NCBI GenBank assembly: GCA_037693485.1
Contig: CM075352.1
Coordinates: 22,564,001-22,628,000 of the forward strand
Source: Kitagawia praeruptora
Taxonomy: Eukaryota > Streptophyta > Magnoliopsida > Apiales > Apiaceae
Reading direction: 5' to 3'
Length of the DNA: 64,000 nt
Shown in pieces: positions 32,501-44,717 of the stretch. A model generated the notes under the pieces. That model made no database searches and was not told the origin of the DNA. It was given only the letters and a program-made list of their open reading frames with translations. How positions within the stretch are numbered: position 1 is the stretch's first letter; every line of letters begins with the position of its first letter. The translations under genes were made by a program, and so were the position numbers.

Positions 32501-33813
32501 TTTTTGGGTCTAATGGTTTCAAAAAGAGGCATAGAGGCCAACCCTGACAAGATCAAAGCGATTCTGGATATGGAACCACCCCGCTCTATACGAGACATAC
32601 AGAAGTTAACGGGCCGAGTTGCAGCCCTGGGGAGATTTATCTCCAAGTCTGGTGACAAATGCTTGCCATTCTTTCAAGCATTGAAGAAGGTGAAAAATTT
32701 TGAGTGGACCCCTGAGAGCCAAGAGGCCTTCGAGCAGCTAAAGAAGTACATGGTTGAAGCCCCGTTGTTGGCCAAACCTAGTCCCGGAGAGACTCTTTAC
32801 CTATACCTGACGGTATTTGAACAAGCATTGAGTTCTGTTCTCATTCGAGAAGAGAGTAAGGTTCAAAAACCTATTTATTACATGAGCAAGGTGTTGCACG
32901 GGGCTGAGTTGAATTACTCTCCCATTGAGAAGTTTGCTTTGGCATTGGTAACAGCCTCGAGGAAGCTGCGACCTTATTTCCGGGCACACAAGATTGAGGT
33001 CCTGACGGACCAGCAGCTGAGAAACATATTGCATAGCCCGAAGACCAGTGGAAGGCTAATCAAGTGGGCGATAGAACTTGGAGAATTTGACATCAAGTAT
33101 AAGTCTCGAACAACCATCAAGGCTCATGCATTGGCTGACTTTGTGGTTGAATGTACCATTAACAACCAAGAAGTCGGGGGGCAGGAAATAGTGACTACCC
33201 CTGGGAAAGAGGATAAAGATGAGGAACTTGTACCTGATCTGAAAGAGTATTGGGTGCTCTATTTTGATGGGACATCAAAAACAAAATCTAGTGGTGCAGG
33301 TTTAGTCTTGCAAAGCCCCGATGGGTTCGCAGTTAAGTATGCTTTGAAGTTGGATTTTCCGACAGCCAATAACGAAGCCGAGTATGAAGCCTTGATAGCC
33401 GGGTTGGGCTTGGCTAGAATCATGGAGGGTCAAGAATCTCAAAGTTTGTGGGGATTCAAGACTAGTAGTATTGCAAGTGAATGGTGAATTTGAGGCCAAG
33501 CATGAAGCTATGGCAAAGTATTTTCGAGTTGTGAAAGCTGTTACGACTCAGTTTGATGAGTGCTATGTGGAGCATATTCCAAGAAATGAGAATGTTAAGG
33601 CCGATGCCCTGTCTAAATTCGCTTCTTATGAGATAGAGAAATATGCAGGGAGTGTTTACTTTAAGGTCTTGAAGGCCCCGACCATCAACTCTAAGTTGGT
33701 AGCACCAATTGATGAGGGAAGCTGAAGGATAGACCCTATCAAAGCTCATCTTGAGACTGGTTTGCTCCCTGAAAATGCCTTGAAGGCACAGAAACTGTTA
33801 GTGAGAGAGTGAT
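29523..33813 (+). pseudogene. Degenerate Tat gag-protease-RT-RNase H polyprotein without integrase
   Basis: The ATG at 29523 opens a gag-like frame of 351 codons, broken near 30570 by a deletion and frameshift. The gag continues at 30608-31450 with a TGA at about 30616 and a CCHC-like CRFHRDVGHDTDDC. Protease (DNGASVDILF near 31478) is bounded by a TGA (31448) and a TAG (31544). RT begins near 31960 (VKKPNGKWMMCIDFTNLN) and is frameshifted at about 32150 where a few codons are missing. It continues with FMDGFSGYNQI and YVDN (32363-32374) in place of YVDD. RNase H and then the second, plant-type RNase H (LYFDGTSKTKSSGAGLVLQS near 33260), a Tat hallmark, follow. Another frameshift lies near 33430. 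Sequence ends as coding near 33813, before any integrase. The copy cannot encode its own replication proteins. Confidence 0.9.
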
Positions 33814-34350
33814 GAGATAAGAGGTCCTTTGTCATTCCATACTTAAAATCTTGAATCTCAAATCCCGACACAAAAATTAAGCCTTGATGGCCAACAAGGC
33901 TGTCTGTCTCTAATCGAGCTTGTCGTTTGAGTTTAAGGGCTCGAATCAAGAGTCATTAGTCAAGTTAAAACCTAAGCAAGGTTATATGAGTATAAGAATA
34001 AGGTTGGAATCCTAGAGTCAAAATAGAGGAGTGACAACTAGCCAAGGCACACCAGACTTGAAGTCAAGTGCTGAGTGGTAAATGAACTTCTTGAACGATC
34101 AACCAAGAAGCAAGACCTCCACTACACGAAGTAAGGGGGGCAAGAATTAACAAGCTTCACCACAAGATCCACATCTTAGAATGAGAATGAAGGGTTGGTT
34201 ATAACCGACAACCATAAACGGATTCAAGGTTTAAAACCAAGGATTCAACAAGCGAGTTAAGGCACAGAAGGTCACGAAAGTTATGAAAGCCAATTTGAAG
34301 TCAAGGATGTTTGTTTGGTCATCGACTTTAAATAATGACATTCGACGATC

Positions 34351-34440
34351 GAATACTGACGTTGAGGTCCAAATATCGACGTTCGAATACTGACATTGAG
34401 GTCCAAATATCGACGTTCGAATATTGACGTTGAAGTTCAA
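34351..34440. repeat. 34-bp tandem repeat
   Basis: Two full units and one partial unit, starting at 34351, 34385 and 34419, each with GAATA(C/T)TGAC and TCCAAATATCGACGTTC. The first two differ at one base. Confidence 0.9.
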
Positions 34441-34960
34441 GGACCGAGAGCTGGCCGATCGGGCTCCAACGGGAGCTTCGGCCGATTGACAATGATCGTC
34501 AGCACGAGGTTTTGCTCAACCGACCGAGAGCCGACCGACCGGGCTCCAACGGAAGGCTCCGGCCGACTAACCTTGATTGTCAACACGAGGTTTCGCCTAG
34601 CCGACCACAACACGACCAACCACGGCATGCAAGACACCCCAGCCGACCGCAAAGTAGCCGACCGAGGCATACGAAACACCCTGGCCGATCGGCTCACCGG
34701 TGATGCCTTGGCCGATCGACGTCGGTTGTCGGTACGAGTTTTTGGTTTGGCCGACTGGCTCACCACGGACGTCTCGGCCGACCGATGTTGGTCATCGCAT
34801 CGAGATTTTGCTTCGTTCGAAAAAAAAAAAATTGGTCGACTGAGTCTTGGCCGAACGGCTCTCTGAAGATGTTTTGGCCGACCGACGTCGGTTGTCGGTA
34901 TGAGTTTTTGGCTCGGCCGACTGGTGGCGATGCTCGAGTCAGGGTTTCACATTTTCGTTT
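34440..34960. repeat. GC-rich irregular repeat with GGCCGACCGA / GGCCGATCG cores
   Basis: About ten (T/C)GGCCGA(C/T)(C/T)G cores are spaced irregularly. A longer block (GACGTCGGTTGTCGGTA then TGAGTTTTTGG) occurs twice (about 34719 and 34883). It creates a long ORF on both strands by composition only. Confidence 0.8.
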
Positions 34961-35040
34961 TTGTTTTTCCGTTTTGATGATCAAAATCAATATTGAGATT
35001 GTTTTGAACGTGACAATCAAGTGGGAGCTGAATTTGAGAT

Positions 35041-35390
35041 TAGCACCGTTTAGTGCCGATTAGCACTGTTTAGTGCTGATTAGCGCTGTTTAGTGCCAAT
35101 TAGCACCGTTTAGTGCCGTTTAGTGCCGTTTAGCACCGTTTAACGCCGTTTAGCGTCGTTTACTATCGTTTAAACGTCGTTTAAGGCTATTTAGCACCGT
35201 TTAGTGCCGTTTAGCACCATGTAACACCGTTTAGCGTCGTTTCACATCGTTTAAACGTCGTTTAAGGCTATTTAGCACCGTTTAGTGTCGTTTAGTGCCG
35301 TTTAGCACCGTTTAACGCCGTTTAGCGTCGTTTAACATCGTTTAAAACATCGTTTAAGGCTGATTAGTGCCGATTAGCATCAAATTAACA
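35041..35390. repeat. 10-11 bp minisatellite, (C)CGTTTAG(C/T)(A/G)C family
   Basis: About 33 short units such as CCGTTTAGTG, CCGTTTAGCA and TCGTTTAACA lie in a row. A higher-order block of about 105 bases, marked by GTTTAAACGTCGTTTAAGGC, appears about three times (near 35170, 35250 and 35342). Confidence 0.92.
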
Positions 35391-35543
35391 TTATCGTAAA
35401 CACGTCGGTCGCTCCACGCTTTATATCAAGACAATACTCGTGAAACACTAGTGTATAAAGATGAACCCTGACCCGAGTCTCGAAAAAGACCGTTAAAACT
35501 TCAAGGAAAACCTGATCAGTTTTTCTAGAAGTTGGGGGGCAAA

Positions 35544-36155
35544 TGATATGGGCTGAAAATAAGTCCTAAAGACACATTTAATGTAGCATTAATTAGACCC
35601 AATATGGTCCAAACGTGGGGACCACCAGATGGGCCAAAACCCTATTTATGATATTAATTTCGTAATTAATATTAAGGGTAATAACCAGCTCAGCAATAAT
35701 AGTCAAATAAGGATATTACTCCTGCCTGACTTAGCCCCCAAGGCACCTACTTCAACAAGGAAACTGATTCCTACAAGGAAGGAGTCTAGAACCTTCCTAA
35801 AGGCGGTGGCTTGCCCACCAAGTATCCGAATCCTACCATAATTCTAAGGCTTCTCAGCTTATATAAGGGCCTAACCCCTCATTCTCAGAACTACGTTTTG
35901 GCTTAATCCTCGAATAAGGACATGCAAGCCACTGCGTCCTAGGTGAGCTCTCGCCTCCATAGCCTCGAGGGCACCATCACCTAGAACTACGTTTTTGGCT
36001 TGATTCTCAATACGAGATACGTAGGCACTCTGTGAGGACCGATTAGTCTCGAAACACGGAAACAACCATTAAAGCTCAAAACTCAATCACCCTTTGCATT
36101 AAATACACACAAACCCTAGCCGCAATATTGATGACCTAGTTTTTATTCCACAACA
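35544..36155 (+). repeat. Tat 3' LTR
   Basis: It is 612 bp, from TGATATGGGC to CCACAACA. It follows the G-rich polypurine tract (35531-35543) and precedes the target duplication GATTA. A TATA-like TTATATAAGG lies at 35859-35868. Confidence 0.9.
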
Positions 36156-38821
36156 GATTATTTTATTCTATTTTTCTGCAATTTTTATATTTTTAGAATA
36201 CAGTTATTTCGCATTTTAATTTCCGGACCCAGCCCCTGTACTGAATTCGAGACTTTGTTTTTGATAAAATTATTTTTATATAATGATAGGATATTTAAAA
36301 ATGCATTATTTTGTAATTTTTGTAATATTTGTAATTTTTTGGGAATTTTGACATTTATATTATATTTGTTTAAAAATAAAAATTTTACATTTTTATCCCA
36401 TAAAATTTATTTTTAAGGCTTTATAATTTTAATTAGGGGTTAAAAATATTTTTGGGGTATTAATTTTTGGTTAATATAAATAGAAGCTGATTTATTTTTA
36501 TTAATAAAATAATCAGAAAATCAGATTTTTATGTTTTAATTTTCTGGAAATTGTAAGAGAATTGTTCTTGGTGTTCTTGAAGATCAAAAAGCCTTTTGAA
36601 GGTGATTCCGGGATCCAAATCTCTCATATGAGTAACCAAACTGAATCTCATGATCTATACTACATGATTGTGTGGGTGTGTATATGCGTGTATGTCTAAA
36701 TCGTAATTTTGTTTTTTTATTTAATTTTCGAATTTCTTGAATTTGGTGTTGCTTGTATGATGATTTGTTGTTTATGTGGTTAGTGTCTATAGATTGCTTA
36801 TGATCTCAGGAGTTTAATTATGATTTTTAATTGATTTTTCATGTCCGTTTTTAGCAAATCGAGTTTAGTGGGGGTGAAATATAACTTTGATTTTTCCGAG
36901 TTGGTTGTTAATTTTTCGATGTTCTTGATGGTTGACATAGATTGTTGAAGTCATAAGCTTCATTTTGATATAGAGAACGAGTGATTTGGTGTACGATTTC
37001 GTGTTCGTCGGAAAATGGTTGGAGCTCGTTGGAGAGCTTCGTTTTTTTGCCGAAATCGTTGAGTGCTTGGCCGATTTCTTCATTTGTTTTTATGGTTTGA
37101 TTTTTGGGTTGATTTGGAACGTTTTACAAACAAAAACGAAGTCGAATGGTCGACTTTTGGGTTGGCCGGAGTTTGGTCGGAGTTCGGCCGGAGTTCATGC
37201 CGCCGGCATGGACAGTGGTCTTAGGTGGGGGAGGAAGACGATGACTATTTAAAAAAATATTTTACTTTTATTTACTTTTAAATCTTTCAAAAATTCTGAA
37301 TTTAATTATAAAATTTAGAAAATTATTTTCTTGAAAATGTTTTGGAAATTCAGAATTTATTTCTGAATTCTGTTTTTAATTTTAAAAATTATTTTATTAT
37401 TTATTTTTAATTCAAAAATAATTAAGAATTAAATACTTTTAATTATACTAATTAATTTCAAATAATGATTTAATTATTTGATAAATGTAATAATTTATTA
37501 AATAATTTTATTAATTAATTAGTTGTTGATTTTAATTAATTTAATTAAGATTATGTAACTTTTAATTAACCAATTTTATGTTTAAAAATGTTTAAAAATA
37601 GTTTTAATAATTCAAAAATTTCAGAAAATATTTAAAAAATTCGGAGTTGGATTTCATTCCAAAATTGTGATTTAAAATTGTTTTAAAATATTTCTTTAGT
37701 CCAATTGAGTCCCGAATTGAGTTATTAGACCGATTTTGTGAAAATTTCGTGTTATATGCTATCCGAAAATTTTGTGAATTGTGTGTTATTATTCTTTGAT
37801 TATCTGATAGTGATTTATAAATAACATAAGAATACTTTGAATGTTATTTTATTTGTGAGTCGTATCTGCTATGTGAATTACGTGGTTGTTCACTCCGTAC
37901 ATGCTACTATTTGTCTAACATATTTACTCGGCAGCGATACAACGTATGGGTAGACACTAAAACCGAGGTTTGATTTGTATTTGGTCTTGTACCTAGCCAG
38001 TTGTTTAAAATAGAATATTTTAAATGTAGAAACGAGAGAAACCCTAGCTAGTGGGCAGAGCTTACCAGCAGTGTATACAGAAGCGAGAGAAACTTTAGCC
38101 AGAGAGCAGAACTTACCAGCCATATATACATGCAAGTATTTTCCCCTTGATCATCTTAAACACTGTTTATTTTATGTTTCATGATTCATATCATGACGAA
38201 TAGCTATTATTTAGAGCTATTTATGATTCTTAAATATTTTTTTGCGAACACAGTTGCTTGATATTGATACCCTTGATGCGGGGAATTATTTAAGATAAAC
38301 TCTTCATATCCTTATTATCGTAGTAAATAATAGGGATGTGACCAGTATTTAAAACTAAGCATTTCCTGTTGAATTCGAAAATTGCTCTATTGGATTGGAA
38401 AATGGTAAAGCGTAGGAGGCCACGTTGAGTAGTTGGTCCAGCTATATTTAAGGAGGATATGGTAACCATACCATCTTCCTATAGGTTAACATTACTTGCC
38501 TATTTTGGTACCCTAATGAAATTCGGGTTATACACACGGGTATAGAAATGTACCGGTGGTAGTATAAAGGGTCCCATTGCTTTTGAACCTGATCAGGGGG
38601 CAATGGTGGTTTGTCTTTCTTTTTATATATCCAATCCATATCGCCAGTATGGCTATTATATATTGTGAGTTGGCAGTCGATTCATTTTTATGACATGCCA
38701 AATGATTTCAGTTACGGTTTGAATTATATCTCAGTGTTGATTCAGTTTTCTCTATAAACTGTTTCACATTTCAGTCGATGTTATACAGCTTTTATCTTGG
38801 TTTTATAATAAAAATGTTTAT
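36156..38821 (+). repeat. Central part of the split ~3.2-kb LTR
   Basis: It is AT-rich and non-coding. It continues the sequence broken at 16173 and includes a diverged pair GAAACxxTAGC(C/T)AG...GCAGA(G/A)CTTACCAGC (38037-38070 and 38088-38121). Sequence from 38270 to 38790 matches 61400-62330 in reverse, including a GATCAGGGGGCAATGG block. No gene is supported; the 88-codon ORF near 36986 has no recognisable motif. Confidence 0.55.
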
Positions 38822-38826
38822 ATATA

Positions 38827-40296
38827 TGTTAACACAAAATCACGCAAGCATACGTGGTCACAAGTAATATAGATATAAGTCAAGTTCGTTCCCACAGAGA
38901 TCTGGTTTAGGTTTCAATTCAGTTAATGCACCTATGCAACAATGTATGGTTTTTATTCATTGCTAAGACAAATAACAAGATTGGGTTATGATTAACTATA
39001 ATTAACTAAAGCAATTTAACAAACTAAGAATTAATTAACTAATGAGAATTAAAATCGAATTACTTATGCTAGAGAAAACATGGGATCCTAACTTCATTAA
39101 ATACTTTGCTTAGATCTGACGTCTTTAATCACTATATGCAATGGTTATGATATCTGATCGGATAACACGAAACAAGTACACGCTACCTGTCAGCATACGT
39201 ATACCAAACTACCCATACATCCACAAAAGAGATAGAAGATGAATAGACTCCAATTATGCTTAGACCCTATATGTTTATAGAATTTGAAAACATAACGGTT
39301 GAAGAACAAGTTATCCATAAAGATCACACAGGGCAACATAATATATTTCTATTTATGCTACAAATCATGTTGATAAACATGAGATTAACAGATTAGATGT
39401 TAGCTACGCATCTAACAATTAAGTATAACCATACGTGGATATCAGATATACATCACACACAGATCTTTAAAACATCAAGATACTAAAGCTCCATAAATAA
39501 ATCCGTTAGAATCCCATGATAATGATTAGTTCATAATCGAACCGTTCGTCACCATGGGATTTGATGAAAACATGATATGAAACAAGATATGAATGAAAGT
39601 AATAATATTAAAAAGTTGAGAAAACAAATCTAGAATCCAAAGTATCGCCTAAGAAAAGAATACAAAAGATGAAGTAGATCTAGATCCGTTGTTTGTCACG
39701 AGCTTGAATCCTTCTCCGCTTTTCTCCCTTGCGATTCTAAGTTATGATATGTAATGATACAAATTACAATGGTAGGATGTGTTTAAATAGGCCCTAGAAG
39801 TCTTGTCCAACAAGAATAGTCCTAAAATACATCTTCAATTCGAAATAGGGTAGAAAACTGATAATTTTCGCAACAAAAGTTTTTCCACCAGCGCCACGCG
39901 CGAACCCTGCGCCCAGCACGCGCACCCTGCGCCCAGAGTTCTGTTCCACGCGTTGCCTGCGTGCAGCATGCGCACCCTGCGCCCAGAAATCTGCCCGGGT
40001 TGATTTTCTGCAGTTCTTCTTCGTTCTCGCTCCGTTTCTTCCCTTTCTTGTTGCAAATGTTTCCGCCTTTAATCCCAAGACACATGAAACTCTTTAATGG
40101 TAACTCAAGCGAGCTTTCTTTCTTTATTTCCATGCTCAAATCAACTCCAAAATTGACGGAATACACCAACCTTAACGACAAGTCACGAACTTGCACCACT
40201 AAACAAAAACACATCAAACTTCAACAAACTTGAGGCCAAGTGAATCAATTTAAGCCGATATGGAACGCTCCAAGTGGATATAAAATCCACTTATCA
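38827..40296 (-). repeat. Athila LTR 1 (3' LTR in element orientation)
   Basis: It is 1,470 bp. It lacks about 59 bases present in LTR 2 and LTR 3 at AACA(ATCATGAACC...)GAGATTAAC (near 39381). It carries a GC-rich minisatellite of ACGCGCACCCTGCGCCCAG units (39893-40005). Confidence 0.9.
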
Positions 40297-41801
40297 CACC
40301 CTCAAACTTAAACCGATGCTTGTCCTCAAGCATAAACAAATATAATTATGTACACTAACTAGTACCAGTTCCGTAGGTGATCACGGTTGCATTTGGCATA
40401 TGCAACAAGCCCTTTAAACCCCTAGGTAGCCCTAGTGGACGAGTGAGGTCTCGTGAGGGCCTATAGTGAATGTACCCACAAAACCATCTAACAAAACAAT
40501 GCAATGCATGAATGCAACTAATATGAAAATGCAAAGATCCCCTTCAAACTAACCAAAATCAACTAGCAAGCAAATATCTCAAAGAATGCAACTAAATCCA
40601 AACAAAGCTCGACTAAGTTCCCGTATACTAACAATACATGAACAGAAACGTCCGTGTGTGCGATGCTCATCAGATATACTCCAAAAACTAGATAAAAAGT
40701 ATACTCATTCTTCGCCAAGACAATCTCAGGTTTATAAATTGAATAGACTGTAAACACTTCATAACCTAGGAACACCTCCATCCTCATTCAAGTTAGACAG
40801 GAATTCATGCTTTATTATTAAACAACAACCACGACACATAATATACAAGCATTCTTATTTAATCGTACAATGGATGAGACCCCAAAAGGCTTATACAATA
40901 ATACCCATGTAGCGAGCGTTAGGTTAGTGAATCCTAGACTATAAAAGCCTTAGGTCACTAGGCACAAAGTCCCCGCGAACTTAATTGCTCGAGTATTAAA
41001 GAGCTCACCCTGGTTAATTTTGCATTTAACAATTTAAACTTTTGACTATTTTTTTTCTTGATTTTTTTCCTCTTTTTTTTTCTTGACTCTTTTTTTTATG
41101 CAATCTGGAATGAGCATTCTCATTTCCAACCCTATACTACTCATGAAATATGAGCCGGCTACTTGCCATTTGACACCTAGCCAACAACTAGCATGAAATT
41201 CCTGTTTTCCCCCAAACTTAGACTTAAGTGCTCCTACGCCATCAAGGGAATAACGAAAATTCTAAATATAAACAAGTGATTCAATCTAAAACAACCAAAC
41301 AAGCATGACCTCAACCTAGCCCAAAAGCAAACGATGAGACTGTGTAAAAGTTTTGTTTCTAAAACATGCAAGTCAATTTCACAGGAACTATAAATCAACC
41401 CTCTACTCATCATCACCACACTCAATTAGACATCGACCTACCAATCAGAATTAGCTCATTCTAAGGGATCATGAAATATGCATGCCATGAAAATACAACT
41501 ATAATGGACTCACATGATATACGATAATAAAAACAGAATGTCCTATATGAAACAAACGTAGATAACACGAACATACATGAATGAACTACCACTAACATGC
41601 AAAATATAATATCCTACATGAACACAATGACTCACAATCACAAATAACTACATATACACTACTCATCCCACAAACCACCCCCAAACTTGAAATATTCAAT
41701 GTCCGCATTGAATGGAAGTAAATACAAGGGATAGTAGAGAACATACCTAACTATCCGAAACACGTGGGTTGCCTCCCACGAAGCGCTGTCGTTAACGTCA
41801 T
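40297..41801 (-). other. Athila internal non-coding region, copy 1
   Basis: It begins, read in reverse at its downstream end, with the polypurine tract AAGTTTGAGGGTG (40297-40309), where copy 2 has AAGTTTGGGGGTG. The rest is non-coding, with T-rich runs at 41047-41098 and the Athila leader-like string AGCGCTTCGTGGGAGGCAAC (in reverse near 41765-41786). It occupies the place of the missing RT and integrase. Confidence 0.75.
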
Positions 41802-44608
41802 TTAGCCGGACGATGCTTCCTCAACACACGGCGGTTTCAAAAGAATGACCGAACCGTCCTCAACAGAAAGACCATTCATACAAATGTTGACATCTTGATT
41901 GCTTACTCCCAACACAACTTTTCTTTCACTCTTCACCTTGAGTTTTCCACCAATCGACTTCTTCGCCTTTTTTTTTCTTCCTCACACCTCCAAGGTGTTT
42001 ATTCCTCTCAGCCGACTAAATAGAACACTCTTCTACCTCATCATCAACTATCCACCTTCTTAACACATTATCTTGACTCTCTTCAAAAATTACTAACTCA
42101 TCATTCAAAAGGACATACCTCAAATGCGGTGGAAGTTTTCCGAGCTTTACATTCGAGAGATCTTGTATGGAAGGTTTAACAACATCAATTTCCTCAAACA
42201 TCTTAACTGACTCAAAATTCTCCGAAAAATTTGGAACACTAGGCACTGCATCCAATTTTAAATCACCTTTTTCTTCTTGGAAAGACAATGCACGGGATTC
42301 CATAGAAAAGCACACTTCTGGATCATCTGAAATCTTCGTAGAAGCAAACACATTAAATGTGGCCTTATCATCTTGCACCCGCATAGTTAGCTCCCCTTTC
42401 TACACATCAATCAGAGTTCGGCCGGTAGCTAGGAATGGCCTTCCCAAGATGATGGGAATCTTCTTATCTTCCTCAAAGTCTAGAATGAGAAAATCAGCAG
42501 GAAAGATAAACTCATCCACCTTTACCAAGACATCTTCCACTATTCCTCTTGGATACGTGATCGACCGATCAGCCAGCTGTAAAGAGATATTTGTAGGTTT
42601 CGGATCAGGTAGACCAAGTTGCATGAAAACCGACAAAGGCATGAGATTGATGCTAGCTCCCAAGTCACACAAGCACTTTTCAAAAGACAAATTACCAATA
42701 GTGCATGGAATAGTAAAGCTACCAGGATCCTTAAGTTTAGGAGGCAACTTTTGCTACAGAACAGCACTGCATTCTTCCATCAAAGCAACGGTCTCTAATT
42801 CATCGAGCTTCAACTTCCTTGATAAAATCCCCTTCATGAACTTAGCAAAGCTCGGCATCTTTTCTAAAGCTTCCACAAAAGGAATATTAATGGACAATTT
42901 CTTGAAAACGTCCAAAAATTTCTGAAATTGCTTTTCTTGACTTTTCTCCAAGCGTCGAGGATATGGAGGAGGAGGATAGATCTGATTATTCTTTGAAGCT
43001 TTCTCCGGAGTAGATTTTTCAGCCGACTTCTTGCTCTTTTCCACGTCACCGACCAACTGATCAGCCACCAAGTCAGATTTTTCAATTTCTGGCACTGCAA
43101 ATTTTTCAACCTGTTGATTTTGATCGTCTTCATCTTCTTTAGCTGCTGATTTCTGCTCGGTTGTAACCTTTCCGGATCTCAAAGTAACTGCCTTCACCTA
43201 TTCATGGACTTCCCTCTTGCCTGGATTAACCTCTATGTCACTAGGAAGAGTTCCTTGTGGCCTATTCAGTAAGGCATTAGCAATCTGGCCAATCTGACTT
43301 TCGAAGATTTTGAGAGAAACCGCCTGGCTTTTAACCATCAACCTCAATTCATCCAATTCAGATTTTTCAGAAGAAGATTGCCATGCACTTGCATGAGGCT
43401 GTTGCTGAAATCCCGGAGGTTGGAATGGTTGCCTTGGAGCATACTGCTGCTGATAGCCTTGATTGAATGGCCTTGCTCCATACTGCTGACCCTGAAACTG
43501 CTGATAAGGCTGTGGTTGTTGAGCACCTTGATTATTGCTCCAGCTGAAATTAGGATGGTTCATGTTGTTAGGATGATACGTGGCTGGAACTGGTGCAACA
43601 GGTCTCTGAAAATTACTCACAAACTGTGCTGATTCAGAAGAGATAGCACATTGATTCATCTCATGTGCGCCCGCACATAACTCACAAACACTAGCAACCT
43701 GCTGAACTCCATAGTTAGTAAGAGAATCCACCTTCATAGTCAAAGCCTTCAACTGAGCTGCAATAGCTGAAGCTGCATCAACTTCCAGAATACCTGCTAC
43801 TTTTCCTTGAGATAGTCTCTGAGTGGGATTCTGATATTCATTCGCAGCCATCGTCTCAATTAGATCATAAGCTTCCTCATAGCTCTTAGCCCACAAAGCT
43901 CCACCTGATGCTGCATCTAGCAAAGGTCTAGATTGTGCTCCCAATCCATTGTAGAAACCATTAATCACCATCCAATCAGGCATACCATGATGAGGACACT
44001 TTCGAAGCATCTCCTTGTAATGTTCCCAAGCCTCACACAAAGATTCTCCAGATTGCTGTGCAAATTGAGTTAGAGCGTTCCTTATTGCTGCAGTTTTCGC
44101 CATAGAGAAGAATTTCGTAAGAAACTTCTGAGCAAGATCCTCCCATGTAGTAATGGAACCAGCTGGTAGAGAGTGTAACCAACCCTTAGCTTTATCCCTC
44201 AAAGAGAACGGGAAAAGTCTCAATTTCACAGCATCTTTCGACACACCATTGAACTTGAAGGTGTCGCAGATCTCAATGAAGTCCCTGATGTGCATGTTAT
44301 GATCCTCCGTAGGAGCACCCCCAAAATTGAACCGAATTCTGCACCATCTGAATCGCGCCAGGCATGATTTCAAAGTTGTTAGCTGTAATGGCTGGCCTGA
44401 TAATACTAGATTGGATGTCATTGATTTTCGGCTGAGAATAGTCCTTCAAAGCCTTAACTGTTGTTGCTGCTCGATCACCCATCTCTACTGTAGTTTCAAA
44501 TTCCTCTTCACTTTTATCTACTACAAGATCGTCTTCAGCCATTTTTTCTTTACGAGCCTGCAAACGTGTTCGCATACACGTTCGAGTACATGAAACACCA
44601 AGAAACAA
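41802..44608 (-). pseudogene. Athila gag-protease remnant, copy 1
   Basis: Gag starts in reverse at 44608 (or at ATG 44542, MAEDDLVVD). A one-base insertion in a T run near 44326 shifts the frame just before the conserved FIEICDTFKFNGVS, LRLFPFSLRDKAKGWLHSLP and AAIRNALTQFAQQ motifs. In-frame TAG codons interrupt at 43198, 42754, 42400 and 42016; each stands where a CAG is expected, and copy 2 still has CAG at the position of the last. Protease has DLGASINLMPLSVF, with Leu between the Asp and Gly, as in other Athila elements. After LPPHLRYVLLND, where RT would follow, there is only a basic KKKKAKKSIGGK-type tail. No RT or integrase exists here. Confidence 0.88.
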
Positions 44609-44693
44609 ACAATTACGTAAGAAATAGTCCGAGTTAGTGAACTCTAACGACCACTGATGACAAGCACATAAACTAAAAATAAAACACCGATGA

Positions 44694-44716
44694 TCCCCGG
44701 TAGCGGCGCCAAAAAC
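44694..44716 (-). other. Athila primer binding site
   Basis: In reverse it reads TTTTTGGCGCCGCTACCGGG, close to the LTR end. It resembles the Asp-tRNA type primer site of many Ty3/gypsy plant elements. Confidence 0.8.
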
Positions 44717-44717
44717 T

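Larger units (their letters stand above)
33814..35543 (+). other. Tat 3' untranslated region with several unrelated tandem repeats
   Basis: There is no coding domain; integrase is absent. It contains a 34-bp repeat (34351-34440), a GC-rich GGCCGACCGA-type array (34440-34960) and a 10-11 bp repeat (35041-35390). It ends in the polypurine tract AGTTGGGGGGCAAA just before the LTR. Long, fast-evolving 3' regions with tandem repeats are typical of Tat elements. Confidence 0.75.
16179..36155 (+). mobile_element. Ty3/gypsy Tat-lineage retrotransposon, degenerate and interrupted
   Basis: The left LTR start (TGATATGGG, 16179) and right LTR end (CCACAACA, 36155) are flanked by GATTA at 16174-16178 and 36156-36160, so they mark one insertion. 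Inside are 5' LTR pieces, a primer site, a broken gag-protease-RT-RNase H region with the second, plant-type RNase H typical of Tat, a long 3' untranslated region with tandem repeats, a polypurine tract and a full 3' LTR. Integrase is missing. The 5' LTR is interrupted by about 12.7 kb that includes another Tat-like LTR and a Helitron array. The two halves of the 5' LTR differ from the 3' LTR to very different degrees. Confidence 0.75.

Noticed and set aside
34396..34866. 156-codon GC-rich ORF with counterparts on the other strand
   Set aside because: It is composed of the GGCCGACCGA repeat; ORFs on both strands are expected from composition.
42167..42925. 252-codon plus-strand ORF opposite the Athila protease, also present at 48144-48902
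   Set aside because: It is the antisense shadow of the protease region. Both copies keep it because they are near-identical duplicates, and it has no recognisable motif.
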